Shown here one piece after another: positions 1 through 8,129 of a DNA stretch of 64,000 nucleotides (position 1 is the stretch's first letter; each line of letters starts with the position of its first letter). The DNA comes from an uncultured Eubacteriales bacterium. Lineage in GTDB: Bacteria; Bacillota; Clostridia; Lachnospirales; Lachnospiraceae. Below the pieces are notes generated by a model. It ran no database searches. It worked only from the letters and a program-made list of their open reading frames with translations, and had not been told where the DNA came from. Location of the stretch: contig UQCD01000003.1 of assembly GCA_900539455.1 (NCBI GenBank), forward strand, positions 62,001 through 126,000, read 5' to 3'. The translations under genes were made by a program, and so were the position numbers.

Positions 1-389
1 CCAATACAGCCTGAGCCCGTACACATATCAAGTATTTCTATGCTGCCAGCATCAATATTTTTGCATAAATCCAATGTTTTTTCAACAAGAATTTCAGTAT
101 CCCACCTAGGTATAAGCACACTTTCATCTACATAAAACTTAAAGCCCATGAACTGCTGCTCGTTTGTTATATGCTGCAAAGGAATGTGCTTTGCCCTAAT
201 ATTGATTTTTTCAATATATTCCTTTATTTTTGCTTCATCATTTATATTTTCTGTGCCTTTCAGTAAAAAACAAGTTTTATCCATTTTAAAAACATACTCC
301 AGTAAATAAAAGGCATCTAACTTGTATTCTCCTATATTATTTACCTTTAGCAGGCTTTCTCCCTGACTAAGAAGCTCTCTATATGTCAT
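1..389 (-). CDS. prmC: Release-factor glutamine methyltransferase PrmC, N-terminal part
   Basis: Partial gene that runs off the left edge; only the first 129 or so codons are present. PrmC (HemK) methylates the GGQ glutamine of peptide release factors using S-adenosylmethionine. The visible part has the N-terminal helical domain followed by IPRWDTE and then the SAM-binding motif LDMCTGSGCIG at the window edge, both diagnostic of the family. The start is the ATG at 389, 39 bp downstream of the DUF1385 gene on the same strand, so the two are probably cotranscribed. The order rpmE, DUF1385, prmC, then prfA outside the window, is common in Clostridia. Confidence 0.9.
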   Translation of the reverse strand, partial: MTYRELLSQGESLLKVNNIGEYKLDAFYLLEYVFKMDKTCFLLKGTENINDEAKIKEYIEKINIRAKHIPLQHITNEQQFMGFKFYVDESVLIPRWDTEILVEKTLDLCKNIDAGSIEILDMCTGSGCI

Positions 390-428
390 TTCAACTACCT
401 AAAAATTTCCTTAATTTAGTTAAAAGCT

Positions 429-1460
429 TTATCTTTCCTTAATTTCATCAATTTGAAAAATATCTACATCATCTTCTTCATTTGAATCTGTATCAGTATT
501 CTTTGCAAAATCAGTCTTGTTTTCCTCAAGAAACTGCTTCCAGTCAAATACTGCCTCCACAGCCTTTATGCCTACCTCTATCATCGAGTCGTCTGGCTCT
601 TTAGTAGTGAATTTTTGCATCCACATACCCGGCTTGCTGATAATGTTTAAAAAAGCATTTTCATATTTTCCTGCTGCACGAAGTATTTCATAGGATATTC
701 CAGCTATGACAGGTACAAGTAATAATCTTACAATAACCTTTACAAAAACATTAACATCCTTTGGCATTATTGCTGATATAGCAATGAAGCAGACAATACT
801 TACAAACATTACAAAGAACAAGAAGCTTGTTCCACATCTTTTATGAATCCTTGAAGACATTCTCACATTTTCAACATTTAATTCAAAACCATTTTCAATA
901 CAGTTTATACATTTATGCTCTGCTCCATGATACATAAAGGTTCTTTGAATGTCCTTCATTTTAGATATTAAAACCATATATATTAAGAATATTAATATTC
1001 TAAGTACACCTTCAACTACTGCCAAAACTGTATTAGACCTAATATTCATAACATTCTTTAATAACTCTGAAATACCATATGGAAGCACAATAAACAGTAA
1101 TACCGAAAAAAGCACTGATATACATACTGTAAGCCCCATAAGGAAGCTTTCTGCCTTCTCCTTAAAGATAGAACGAGTAACCTTATCTACTGGTAAATCA
1201 TTTGTTTCCTCCTCATCCTCGTAAAACTCTGCTGAATAGGTAAGAGTTTTAATACCTATTACCAAAGAATCTACAAAGCTAAATACACCTCTGATAAAAG
1301 GCATCCTGAATATCTTTAATCTTTTTGATGTATCCTTACAATTCTCCACATCCACCACAATTTCCTTATCAGGCTTTCTGACCGCAACAGAGTATTTGTC
1401 CTTGTTACGCATCATAATACCTTCTAAAACCGCTTGACCTCCAATACCTGATGGTTTCAT
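429..1460 (-). CDS. DUF1385 family membrane protein (YqhQ-like)
   Basis: 343-residue integral membrane protein of the DUF1385 family; no biochemical role is established. The N-terminus has the family block GGQAVLEGIMMR. There are about four hydrophobic spans (roughly residues 105-130, 142-165, 208-232 and 236-258). The conserved MYHGAEHKCI segment near residue 177 holds His, Glu and Cys residues that could bind a metal (inference). The C-terminal 30 residues are strongly acidic and unlike the rest. The start is supported by AAGGAAGG upstream of the ATG. It sits between rpmE and prmC, a conserved neighbourhood in Firmicutes that suggests a translation-linked role, but the sequence does not prove this. 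Confidence 0.88.
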   Translation of the reverse strand: MKPSGIGGQAVLEGIMMRNKDKYSVAVRKPDKEIVVDVENCKDTSKRLKIFRMPFIRGVFSFVDSLVIGIKTLTYSAEFYEDEEETNDLPVDKVTRSIFKEKAESFLMGLTVCISVLFSVLLFIVLPYGISELLKNVMNIRSNTVLAVVEGVLRILIFLIYMVLISKMKDIQRTFMYHGAEHKCINCIENGFELNVENVRMSSRIHKRCGTSFLFFVMFVSIVCFIAISAIMPKDVNVFVKVIVRLLLVPVIAGISYEILRAAGKYENAFLNIISKPGMWMQKFTTKEPDDSMIEVGIKAVEAVFDWKQFLEENKTDFAKNTDTDSNEEDDVDIFQIDEIKER

Positions 1461-1501
1461 TTATATAACCTTCCTTTTGTATATTATGTCAAATACTAAA
1501 C

Positions 1502-1530
1502 AAAGGTTGAGAATAATATTCTCAACCTTT
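1502..1530 (-). terminator. Intrinsic terminator after rpmE
   Basis: A perfect 13-bp inverted repeat with a 3-nt loop (arms 1502-1514 and 1518-1530) lies between rpmE and the DUF1385 gene. Read on the minus strand, the stem is followed by a short, interrupted U-rich tail, so termination may be partial. Confidence 0.6.
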
Positions 1531-1547
1531 CATTTACAATAATCCTA

Positions 1548-1754
1548 TTAGTCTGCCTTAACACCATACTTACGGTTGAACTTATCGATACGGCCACGAG
1601 CTGTTGTAGCCTTCTGCTGTCCTGTATAGAATGAATGGCACTTTGAACAAATTTCTACATGGATGTTTTCCTTTGTAGAACCTGTTACGAATGTGTTACC
1701 ACAGTTACAATCAACTGTTGCCTGGTAATATGTTGGATGTATTCCTTGTTTCAT
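1548..1754 (-). CDS. rpmE: 50S ribosomal protein L31, zinc-binding type
   Basis: 68-residue ribosomal protein L31 of the large subunit. It has the zinc-ribbon cysteines of the C+ form: Cys16 and Cys18 near the start and a CSKC pair at 36-39. The family opening (MKQGIHPTY) and the C-terminal RGRIDKFNRKYG are intact and the length is normal. The zinc-binding form is typically the constitutive copy; the cysteine-free paralogue made during zinc starvation is not in this window. A hairpin terminator follows immediately. Confidence 0.96.
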   Translation of the reverse strand: MKQGIHPTYYQATVDCNCGNTFVTGSTKENIHVEICSKCHSFYTGQQKATTARGRIDKFNRKYGVKAD

Positions 1755-1857
1755 TTTGTCACCTCTAAAAATATCTTGCTAGATTGGACTTTACCAATCA
1801 AGTCTTTAAACAACTTTTGTAGTATATCATACAACGCACCTTATTGCAATAGGCTTT

Positions 1858-2646
1858 TTACAAAAGCATTTTGTCTGTCATCTGCTCTGCTCCTGATGAT
1901 GAATATAACTGCATCAATTTTTCTGTAGTCATATTTCTTCTATCCTCACCAGTTATATCCATAAGCAATTTTCCCTGACTAAGCACTATTGTTCTGTTAC
2001 CATAATCTAGTGCATTTTTTATATTATGTGTAATCATCAAGGTAGTAATATTATTTTCCTTGACGATTTTGTCAGTTATTTCCATTACCTTTTCTGCTGT
2101 TTTAGGGTCAAGGGCTGCTGTATGCTCATCTAACAAAAGCAGCTTTGGGGTAACTATAGTAGCCATCATAAGGGTAAGTGCCTGTCTTTGACCTCCTGAT
2201 AATAATCCAACTGGAGTTTTCATTCTATCCTCCAGACCCAGGCCTAAATCGGCAAGCTTTTCTTTAAAGAAGGCTATATCCTTTTTTGAAATTCCAAAGG
2301 CTAATGTTCTTTTCTTTCCTCTGCCATATGCCAGACCAAGATTTTCCTCTATTGTCATATTGGGAGCTGTACCCTTTAGTGGATCCTGAAATAATCTTCC
2401 AATAAACTTCGCTCTCTGATATTCTTTAAGCTTTGTAATATCCCTATCATCAATGTAAATGTGACCTGAATCAACCCCGTAGGTACCACATACTACATTC
2501 ATAAGCGTAGATTTACCAGCACCATTAGAGCCAATAACTGTAACAAAATCACCCTGATTAATATCTAAAGAAAAACTACTTAATGCTTTTCTTTCATTTA
2601 CTGTGTTTTTATTAAAAGTTATACTTACATTTGACAAGCTAAGCAT
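1858..2646 (-). CDS. ABC importer ATP-binding protein (COG1101 type)
   Basis: 262-residue ATPase subunit of an ABC importer. It has Walker A (GSNGAGKST, about residue 39), a signature LLSGGQRQAL near 148, Walker B LLLLDEHTAALD near 170 and a switch His in MITHNI. The DEHTAALD form, with His after DE, is typical of the COG1101 ATPases paired with COG4120 permeases and COG2984 binding proteins. Its start overlaps the end of the permease gene by 8 bp, so translation is probably coupled. The substrate cannot be read from sequence; some relatives import aromatic amino acids. Confidence 0.9.
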   Translation of the reverse strand: MLSLSNVSITFNKNTVNERKALSSFSLDINQGDFVTVIGSNGAGKSTLMNVVCGTYGVDSGHIYIDDRDITKLKEYQRAKFIGRLFQDPLKGTAPNMTIEENLGLAYGRGKKRTLAFGISKKDIAFFKEKLADLGLGLEDRMKTPVGLLSGGQRQALTLMMATIVTPKLLLLDEHTAALDPKTAEKVMEITDKIVKENNITTLMITHNIKNALDYGNRTIVLSQGKLLMDITGEDRRNMTTEKLMQLYSSSGAEQMTDKMLL

Positions 2647-3628
2647 TACTATTGCCTCCCTTTTCCTTTATCCTTGCAGCCTTTCTTCCAACAACCTTCT
2701 TTATTGTAGGTATGCTTATTGCTATTGCCACAATAAGTGCTGAAAACAGTTTGAAATCCATTGCCTGCATACCTATTGACATTGCAATAGTAAGCACATA
2801 TCTGTAGGCTATAGCGCCTATTACAGATGACAATATGCAGGAGATAATTGTATGCTTTCCGAAAAATACCTCTCCAATAATAATGGAAGCACAGCCGGCT
2901 ACTAACATACCCGTACCACCATTTGCATCACCTGCTGAATTGTACTGTGCGATTACACCTCCACACATTGAAACCAGTGCATTAGCTAATGCAAAGCCGA
3001 TTATTTTCATTCTGTCAGAGTTAATTGAAGATGCACGCACCATATATTCATTATCACCAGTTGCTCTAATTGACATACCAAGCTGTGTATTTAAAAACCA
3101 ATATACAAAAAGTACGACGATTAACAATATAGCACCTGAAACTATTATTTTAACCGGCGCTCCCTCTGGTAATAATTGTTCAAAAAAAGAAAAAATTGTT
3201 TTCTTTTTCCAAAGGGATATATTTGGATTACCACCCATAATATGCAGGTTTATTGAATATAAGCCTGTCATAGTAATAATTCCTGCTAATATAGGCTGTA
3301 CATTTAATTTTGTCTGCAAAACGCCTGTTACAATACCTGCTATAGCTCCTGCCACTATAGAAAGTCCAATTCCCCAAAATGGATGACCGTTATATGCAAA
3401 TATAACTGACACAGCTACACCTAGTGTAAAGCTGCCGTCAACAGTTAAGTCTGGAATGTCTAATATCCTAAGGGAAATAAATATTCCTAAAGCTAATAAG
3501 GAATATATAAAACCCAGCTCTAAGGTTCCTGTTATCTGTGTCCCTGTTAATTGGGAATTAATAATCAAAAATAAAACTACAACTAATACTACTTTTGGAA
3601 TCAAGGAAATTACTTTCTTCTTGTTCAT
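2639..3628 (-). CDS. ABC importer permease (COG4120 type)
   Basis: 329-residue polytopic permease with about eight to nine hydrophobic segments, of the LivH/RbsC-like BPD_transp_2 fold. The motif GFIYSLLALGIFISLRILDIPDL near residues 38-60 is characteristic of COG4120, and the family's SIRATGDNEYMVRASS loop lies near residue 195. It is transcribed with the binding protein 22 bp upstream and the ATPase downstream, giving a complete importer with one permease type, so the channel is presumably a homodimer. Confidence 0.9.
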   Translation of the reverse strand: MNKKKVISLIPKVVLVVVLFLIINSQLTGTQITGTLELGFIYSLLALGIFISLRILDIPDLTVDGSFTLGVAVSVIFAYNGHPFWGIGLSIVAGAIAGIVTGVLQTKLNVQPILAGIITMTGLYSINLHIMGGNPNISLWKKKTIFSFFEQLLPEGAPVKIIVSGAILLIVVLFVYWFLNTQLGMSIRATGDNEYMVRASSINSDRMKIIGFALANALVSMCGGVIAQYNSAGDANGGTGMLVAGCASIIIGEVFFGKHTIISCILSSVIGAIAYRYVLTIAMSIGMQAMDFKLFSALIVAIAISIPTIKKVVGRKAARIKEKGGNSNA

Positions 3629-3649
3629 AAAACTTTACCTCTCCCTATC

Positions 3650-4657
3650 TTATTCAAAAGTGATTGTCTTTTGTCCGTTTAAGATAGAATCAGGAATTGT
3701 AATACCTATTTCTTTTGCAGTTGATGTATTAATATATGTACTTAAATCTTCATTAAATACTTTTACAGGTATTTCAGATGCCTTTTTTTCACCCTTAAGT
3801 ATTGAATCTGCCATATTTGCTGTCTCAATTCCTAAATCAGTATATTCAATACCTACTGTTCCTAAGCCACCATCCTTTACCATAGAGTCGGCGCCTACAT
3901 ATACAGGTATTTTTGCTGAATTTGCAACCTGGGCAACTACGCCCATTGCACCTGCTATAGTATTATCATTTGGGCTGAAAATAGCATCTGCATCTGCACA
4001 AAGGCTTTCAGCTGCTAACTGTACCTCTGAGGAATTTGAAACTGCCGCTTCCTTGACTGTAATGTTTTTATCCTTGCAGTATGTCTTTACTTTTTCAAGA
4101 CAAGAAACTGAATTTGCTTCACCAGAGTTGTATAAATATCCTAATGTCTTAATATCTGGAGTTACTGTTAATGCTAAATCTAAAATCTTATTAACATCAA
4201 TAGCGTCAGATGTACCTGTTATATTGCCACCTGTGCTTTCTAAGGATTCAACAATATCTGCTGCTACTGGATCCGTAACTGCTGAAAATACAACTGGAAT
4301 TTTTTCTGAATAAGGTGCTGCTGCCTGAGCACATGGAGTAGTAATAGCTATAATAACATCACAGCCTTCACCTTCAAAGGACTGAAGAATTGATGATACA
4401 TTGCTGACCTCACCATTTGCCTGCTGACAGTCGATTTTACAATTATCACCGTCCTTGTAGCCAAGCTCGCCTAATCTTGTTACAATAGCATCTCTGATTG
4501 TATTAAGGGATGCGTGCTCCATAATCTGGATAATACCTATTGTATAGGTTTTTTCACCTTTACCATTTTTGTCACTATCTTCGTTCTTACCACAAGCGCA
4601 TAACATAAATACACACATACACGCTAAAAGAACTGCTAATATTTTCTTCTTTTTCAT
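3650..4657 (-). CDS. ABC importer substrate-binding lipoprotein (COG2984 type)
   Basis: 335-residue solute-binding lipoprotein. It has a lysine-rich N-terminus, a hydrophobic stretch and the lipobox LCAC, with lipidation predicted at Cys22. The mature protein opens with YTIGIIQIMEHASL and contains VVFSAVTDPVAA, both typical of the COG2984 / TrpX-like family that binds small amino-acid-like ligands. It is the first gene of the importer (binding protein, permease, ATPase) and lies 78 bp below a histidine kinase gene, with a plausible sigma-A promoter in the gap. The ligand is unknown. No T-box is visible upstream, so the tryptophan or tyrosine regulation seen in some relatives is not supported here. 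Confidence 0.9.
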   Translation of the reverse strand: MKKKKILAVLLACMCVFMLCACGKNEDSDKNGKGEKTYTIGIIQIMEHASLNTIRDAIVTRLGELGYKDGDNCKIDCQQANGEVSNVSSILQSFEGEGCDVIIAITTPCAQAAAPYSEKIPVVFSAVTDPVAADIVESLESTGGNITGTSDAIDVNKILDLALTVTPDIKTLGYLYNSGEANSVSCLEKVKTYCKDKNITVKEAAVSNSSEVQLAAESLCADADAIFSPNDNTIAGAMGVVAQVANSAKIPVYVGADSMVKDGGLGTVGIEYTDLGIETANMADSILKGEKKASEIPVKVFNEDLSTYINTSTAKEIGITIPDSILNGQKTITFE

Positions 4658-4699
4658 ATGCTTTACCTGCCTTTACTCTTTCTTTTAATTTTACGAACT

Positions 4700-4728
4700 A
4701 TTTTAACCCTAGTCATAAAAAAAGTAAA
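4700..4728 (-). promoter_or_regulatory. Candidate sigma-A promoter for the COG2984 importer
   Basis: On the minus strand TTTACT (plus 4723-4728) is separated by 17 bp from TAAAAT (plus 4700-4705), about 45 bp before the binding-protein start. This would let the importer be transcribed apart from the two-component genes. Confidence 0.42.
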
Positions 4729-4735
4729 TATTTTT

Positions 4736-5578
4736 TTAGATTTCTACCTTAAAGCTGATGTACTCCTTATCTCCTATATTCATTAACTCTACAGTAATAT
4801 CTCCACCATATTTATTTGCAATTCTTTTTGCATTATGTAATCCCAGCCCTCTCTTGGAGCCTTTTGTGGAATATCCCTTTTTAAAGAACATTGACATTTT
4901 ATTAAAATTCATATCCTCTACCTGATTTCTTACTTCAAAGTAAAGCTTGTTATCATCTGAATCCAATATAATATCTACAGTATTTCTTTCTTTGGTACAG
5001 GCTTCGTAGGCATTATCAATAAGCGTTCCTATTATTTCAATAAGGTTATGCTCTGACACAGTAGAAATAATTTCAAAATTTCTAACCTGTATATTTACAT
5101 TAATAAAAGATGGCGAAGCTACTATCTTACTGTAAATAAACCCTGCCAAAATCTTATCACTTATTTTCAGCAGTGCTATTAGCTGTCTGGAGTCCTCTAT
5201 ATACATTTCCTTTATATATTCTGATTGTCTTTTTACCAGCTCATCATAATTATCAATCGTAATGTGCATATTTAAAACTGCGTTTAAGTGATTATCAAAC
5301 TCATGTTGTCTTGCTCTTATTTCTTTTGTTAATTCTTCAAGGGGCTGAATATACATTTTGTAAGTCTTTATTTCATTGGACTGTCTTTTTATAAGCATAT
5401 TATGTCTTTTAAACTCTAACATTCCCCATATTATCATAATGGTCATCCATATAAATATTACTGCAATCTTTATATCTAGCTGATCCTTTATTTTAAGCTC
5501 AATAAGCATACCTACAGAAATTATCATTACTATTGTACATATTATTCGGTATAGTATCTTTCTTGTATTTTCATTCAT
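4736..5578 (-). CDS. GHKL-family sensor histidine kinase
   Basis: 280-residue sensor kinase of the AgrC/CitA-like GHKL type. Two N-terminal transmembrane segments (about 8-26 and 34-54) are joined by a very short loop, so there is almost no extracellular sensor domain. A coiled linker leads to the H-box RARQHEFDNHLNAVLNM, with His near 92 as the likely phosphorylation site. The C-terminal ATPase has an N-box LIDNAYEAC and a G-box GLGLHNAKRIA. It is the second gene of a pair with the LytTR response regulator 29 bp upstream, and the COG2984 importer follows. A role in sensing the importer's ligand or membrane state is inference. Confidence 0.9.
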   Translation of the reverse strand: MNENTRKILYRIICTIVMIISVGMLIELKIKDQLDIKIAVIFIWMTIMIIWGMLEFKRHNMLIKRQSNEIKTYKMYIQPLEELTKEIRARQHEFDNHLNAVLNMHITIDNYDELVKRQSEYIKEMYIEDSRQLIALLKISDKILAGFIYSKIVASPSFINVNIQVRNFEIISTVSEHNLIEIIGTLIDNAYEACTKERNTVDIILDSDDNKLYFEVRNQVEDMNFNKMSMFFKKGYSTKGSKRGLGLHNAKRIANKYGGDITVELMNIGDKEYISFKVEI

Positions 5579-5607
5579 AATTTTTGTTTAACAAAATATC
5601 CTTTCCA

Positions 5608-6336
5608 CTATTTTTTTCCAACAAAGTCTTTTATCTTATCCTTATAGGTTACGCCTATTTCCACCATATTTTTATCTTCCAGCTCTATCATCCTATTTAC
5701 TACATCTATACTTACTATATGCTTTTTATTGACCACATACATTCTATGGCACTGTATAAAGTCCTCTGGGTCAACCTTTTTCATAAATTCCTTTATGGTC
5801 AAATATGGTACTTTAACAGTTTCCTTTGTAAGCTTTATTTGTACTCCTCTGGTTATTGCCTGTACATATTGTATTGCATCACATTTTATTTTATAGTTAA
5901 TGCCGTTTTTCTTTACAATAATATATTTTTCCTCTGCAACCTTATCGTGCATTACTATTTTTTGAATAACATCCTCTACTGTCTTTCTGTCATATGGCTT
6001 AACAATATATTGATAACAATGTATTTCCCTAAAAGATGTCATTTCTAAGGATGCTATTGAGGTAACCATTATTACAGGTGTAAATTCATATTTTCTATTT
6101 TTTCTTAACAGTCTGGCAAACTCTATTCCAGACTGGTCATTTTCATTTTCAATATCTAAATTAATATCAATAAAAAAGCCATTGTAGGTTTTCTTATTGT
6201 TCAATAACTTTTCTGCTTCCTCGTATGTTGCTGCTGAATCTATTTCAACTTCATTTTCCCTGTTATATGAAGCTATCATCTTACATAATGCTTCTCTACT
6301 ATCCTTTTGATCTTCAAGAACCAATATATTTATCAT
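5608..6336 (-). CDS. LytTR-family response regulator
   Basis: 242-residue response regulator. The N-terminal receiver domain has the acidic pair E8-D9, the phospho-acceptor D57 in FFIDINL, a Ser/Thr in IMVTS and Lys in YIVKPYD. The C-terminal LytTR DNA-binding domain (about 140-235) includes YLTIKEFMKKV and the conserved FIQCHRMYVVN. LytTR regulators usually bind direct repeats near promoters. It is first in an operon with the GHKL kinase, and its presumed targets include the adjacent importer (inference). Confidence 0.92.
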   Translation of the reverse strand: MINILVLEDQKDSREALCKMIASYNRENEVEIDSAATYEEAEKLLNNKKTYNGFFIDINLDIENENDQSGIEFARLLRKNRKYEFTPVIMVTSIASLEMTSFREIHCYQYIVKPYDRKTVEDVIQKIVMHDKVAEEKYIIVKKNGINYKIKCDAIQYVQAITRGVQIKLTKETVKVPYLTIKEFMKKVDPEDFIQCHRMYVVNKKHIVSIDVVNRMIELEDKNMVEIGVTYKDKIKDFVGKK

Positions 6337-6391
6337 TACACTTTCTCCATTCTAACTAATGCTCATACTTTTTTATTGCCATAACAAATTT

Positions 6392-6440
6392 TACCACCAG
6401 CATATACTAGCCACTTTTTATGACAGATATACTGGTGGTA
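6392..6440 (-). terminator. Hairpin between the SPFH gene and the two-component operon
   Basis: Arms 6392-6405 and 6427-6440 form a 14-bp inverted repeat with one mismatch and a 21-nt loop. On the minus strand it is followed by AAATTTGTT, a weak U-tract. It probably ends the NfeD/SPFH transcript and separates it from the LytTR/GHKL genes. Confidence 0.5.
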
Positions 6441-6486
6441 TATAATGGATACCTTAAGCTCTAGTGCTTTATAATATCCTGCTTAT

Positions 6487-7434
6487 TTATTGTTCCTGCT
6501 TTCCTACCTCTGTAATAGATGTTACAAGACCAGCCATTGACTGGATTTCAGATGGAATAATAATCTTTGTAGCCTTACCGTCTGCTGCCTTACCAAAGGC
6601 TTCAAGACTTTTAAGCTTAAGTACAGCTTCATCAGCTCCTGCTTCTTTAATAAATCTAATACCATCTGCATTAGCCTTTTGTACAGCTAAGATTGCTTCT
6701 GCCTGACCTTCAGCTTCCCTAATCATAGCCTCTTTCTTAGCTTCTGCTCTAAGAATTTGTGCCTGTTTTTCAGCTTCTGCATCAAGAATAGCTGCTTCCT
6801 TCTTACCTTGTGCAACAAGGATTGATGATTTCTTCTGACCATCTGCAATAAGGATAGCTTCACGGCTTTCTCTTTCTGCCTTCATCTGTTTCTCCATAGC
6901 TGCTGTAATTGATGCTGGAGGCATAATATTCTTTAACTCTACACGATTAACCTTGATGCCCCAAGGGTCTGTAGCTCTATCAAGCTCAGCTCTCATTTTT
7001 GTATTGATAAGCTCTCTTGATGTAAGAGTGTCATCTAATACTAACTCACCAATAATATTTCTAAGTGTTGTAGCTGTAAGGTTTTCAATAGCCATAATAG
7101 GATTTTCAATACCATATGAGTAAAGCTTTGGATCTGTTATCTGGAAGAAGATAACTGTATCAATTCTCATTGTAACATTATCCTTTGTAATAACCGGCTG
7201 AGGAGGAAAGTCACATACCTGCTCCTTTAATCTTACCTTTCTTGCAATCTTATCAATAATTGGCACCTTAAAGTGTAAACCAACTGACCATGTATCCTTG
7301 TATCCACCTAATCTTTCAACAATATATGCTTCAGCCTGTGGTACAATTTTAATACATGAAACGAGTATCAATATAATAATTATTGCTACTACTAATGCTG
7401 CAACCAAACCTGGTTGTAATTCTGATGCTAACAT
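6487..7434 (-). CDS. SPFH/Band 7 (stomatin-like) membrane protein
   Basis: 315-residue stomatin/QmcA-type protein. One N-terminal membrane segment (about 9-28) is followed by the SPFH domain, with PPQPVITKDNVTMRIDT, and then an Ala/Glu/Lys-rich coiled coil (about 185-265) that drives oligomerisation. Such proteins form large membrane-associated rings and organise lipid microdomains. The NfeD gene lies 158 bp upstream on the same strand, the partnership expected for this family. An NfeD-stomatin pair may act in membrane quality control, but the protease type of NfeD is absent here. Confidence 0.93.
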   Translation of the reverse strand: MLASELQPGLVAALVVAIIIILILVSCIKIVPQAEAYIVERLGGYKDTWSVGLHFKVPIIDKIARKVRLKEQVCDFPPQPVITKDNVTMRIDTVIFFQITDPKLYSYGIENPIMAIENLTATTLRNIIGELVLDDTLTSRELINTKMRAELDRATDPWGIKVNRVELKNIMPPASITAAMEKQMKAERESREAILIADGQKKSSILVAQGKKEAAILDAEAEKQAQILRAEAKKEAMIREAEGQAEAILAVQKANADGIRFIKEAGADEAVLKLKSLEAFGKAADGKATKIIIPSEIQSMAGLVTSITEVGKQEQ

Positions 7435-7591
7435 CCTTTTTACCTCTCTTTTTTTTATTTAGAACGAAAGTCAAGCTTTCGCATCTATCTTTAATTACCA
7501 AATTAAGCTTCATACTCTAATCTTAACTATAATTCTGACTATATTTTCAGTTATACTTTTAAATACAATTCCCGCTGCAAATTATGTTTTA

Positions 7592-8029
7592 CTATTGTTC
7601 CTTGTATTCTTCAACAATAAGCTTAACACCCTTTATGTCTACAACCTTAACTATTGTGCCTGCCTTGATAAGAACCTTGTCATCGGCTGTTCTAGCCATC
7701 CATTCTACACTGTTAATTGTTGCTTTTCCGGTTCCACTTATGTTATCAACATCTTCTGTAAGTCTTACTACCTTCCCAATAATTCCTTCATAATTAGTCT
7801 TTAGTTTATTTGTATTTATATATTTTACAGCTAACGGTCTGGTAAATACAAGTAAAACAACTGAGGTTATAAGGAATACAACCACCTGCCACACAATATC
7901 AAGTCCTATTGCATATGCTACTAACGCAAGTAATGCACCACCAGCAAACCATACAGTAGTAAGCCCCACTGTAATAATTTCTATGCCTAATAAAACAATA
8001 AGTAATACAAGCCAAAATATTGCTTCCAT
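7592..8029 (-). CDS. NfeD family membrane protein, short form
   Basis: About 145-residue NfeD-like protein with three to four transmembrane helices in the first 80 residues and a C-terminal OB-fold (NfeD1b) domain; the segment LVYTRP-like VFTRPLAVKYI joins the two. I take the ATG at 8029 as the start because GGAAAGGAAG stands just upstream; an in-frame start 63 bp further up adds a hydrophilic tail that does not fit. It lacks the ClpP-like protease domain of long NfeD proteins. It precedes the SPFH gene, its usual partner. Confidence 0.88.
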   Translation of the reverse strand: MEAIFWLVLLIVLLGIEIITVGLTTVWFAGGALLALVAYAIGLDIVWQVVVFLITSVVLLVFTRPLAVKYINTNKLKTNYEGIIGKVVRLTEDVDNISGTGKATINSVEWMARTADDKVLIKAGTIVKVVDIKGVKLIVEEYKEQ

Positions 8030-8129
8030 AGCTTCTACTTCCTTTCCTAAAATTTCTAAATACACCTTACAATAAATACTTCTTGAAATCAATCTCTTTT
8101 GAGTGAAATAGTTTTTTTTGGTTTTAAAT

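Noticed and set aside
3456..4313. A 285-codon open frame on the plus strand opposite the COG2984 binding protein and permease
   Set aside because: The minus strand encodes two clear family members with ribosome sites. The plus frame is a shadow with biased composition and no homology cues.
5584..6048. Plus-strand 154-codon frame opposite the LytTR regulator
   Set aside because: A hydrophobic shadow of the A/T-rich response-regulator gene; no ribosome binding site.
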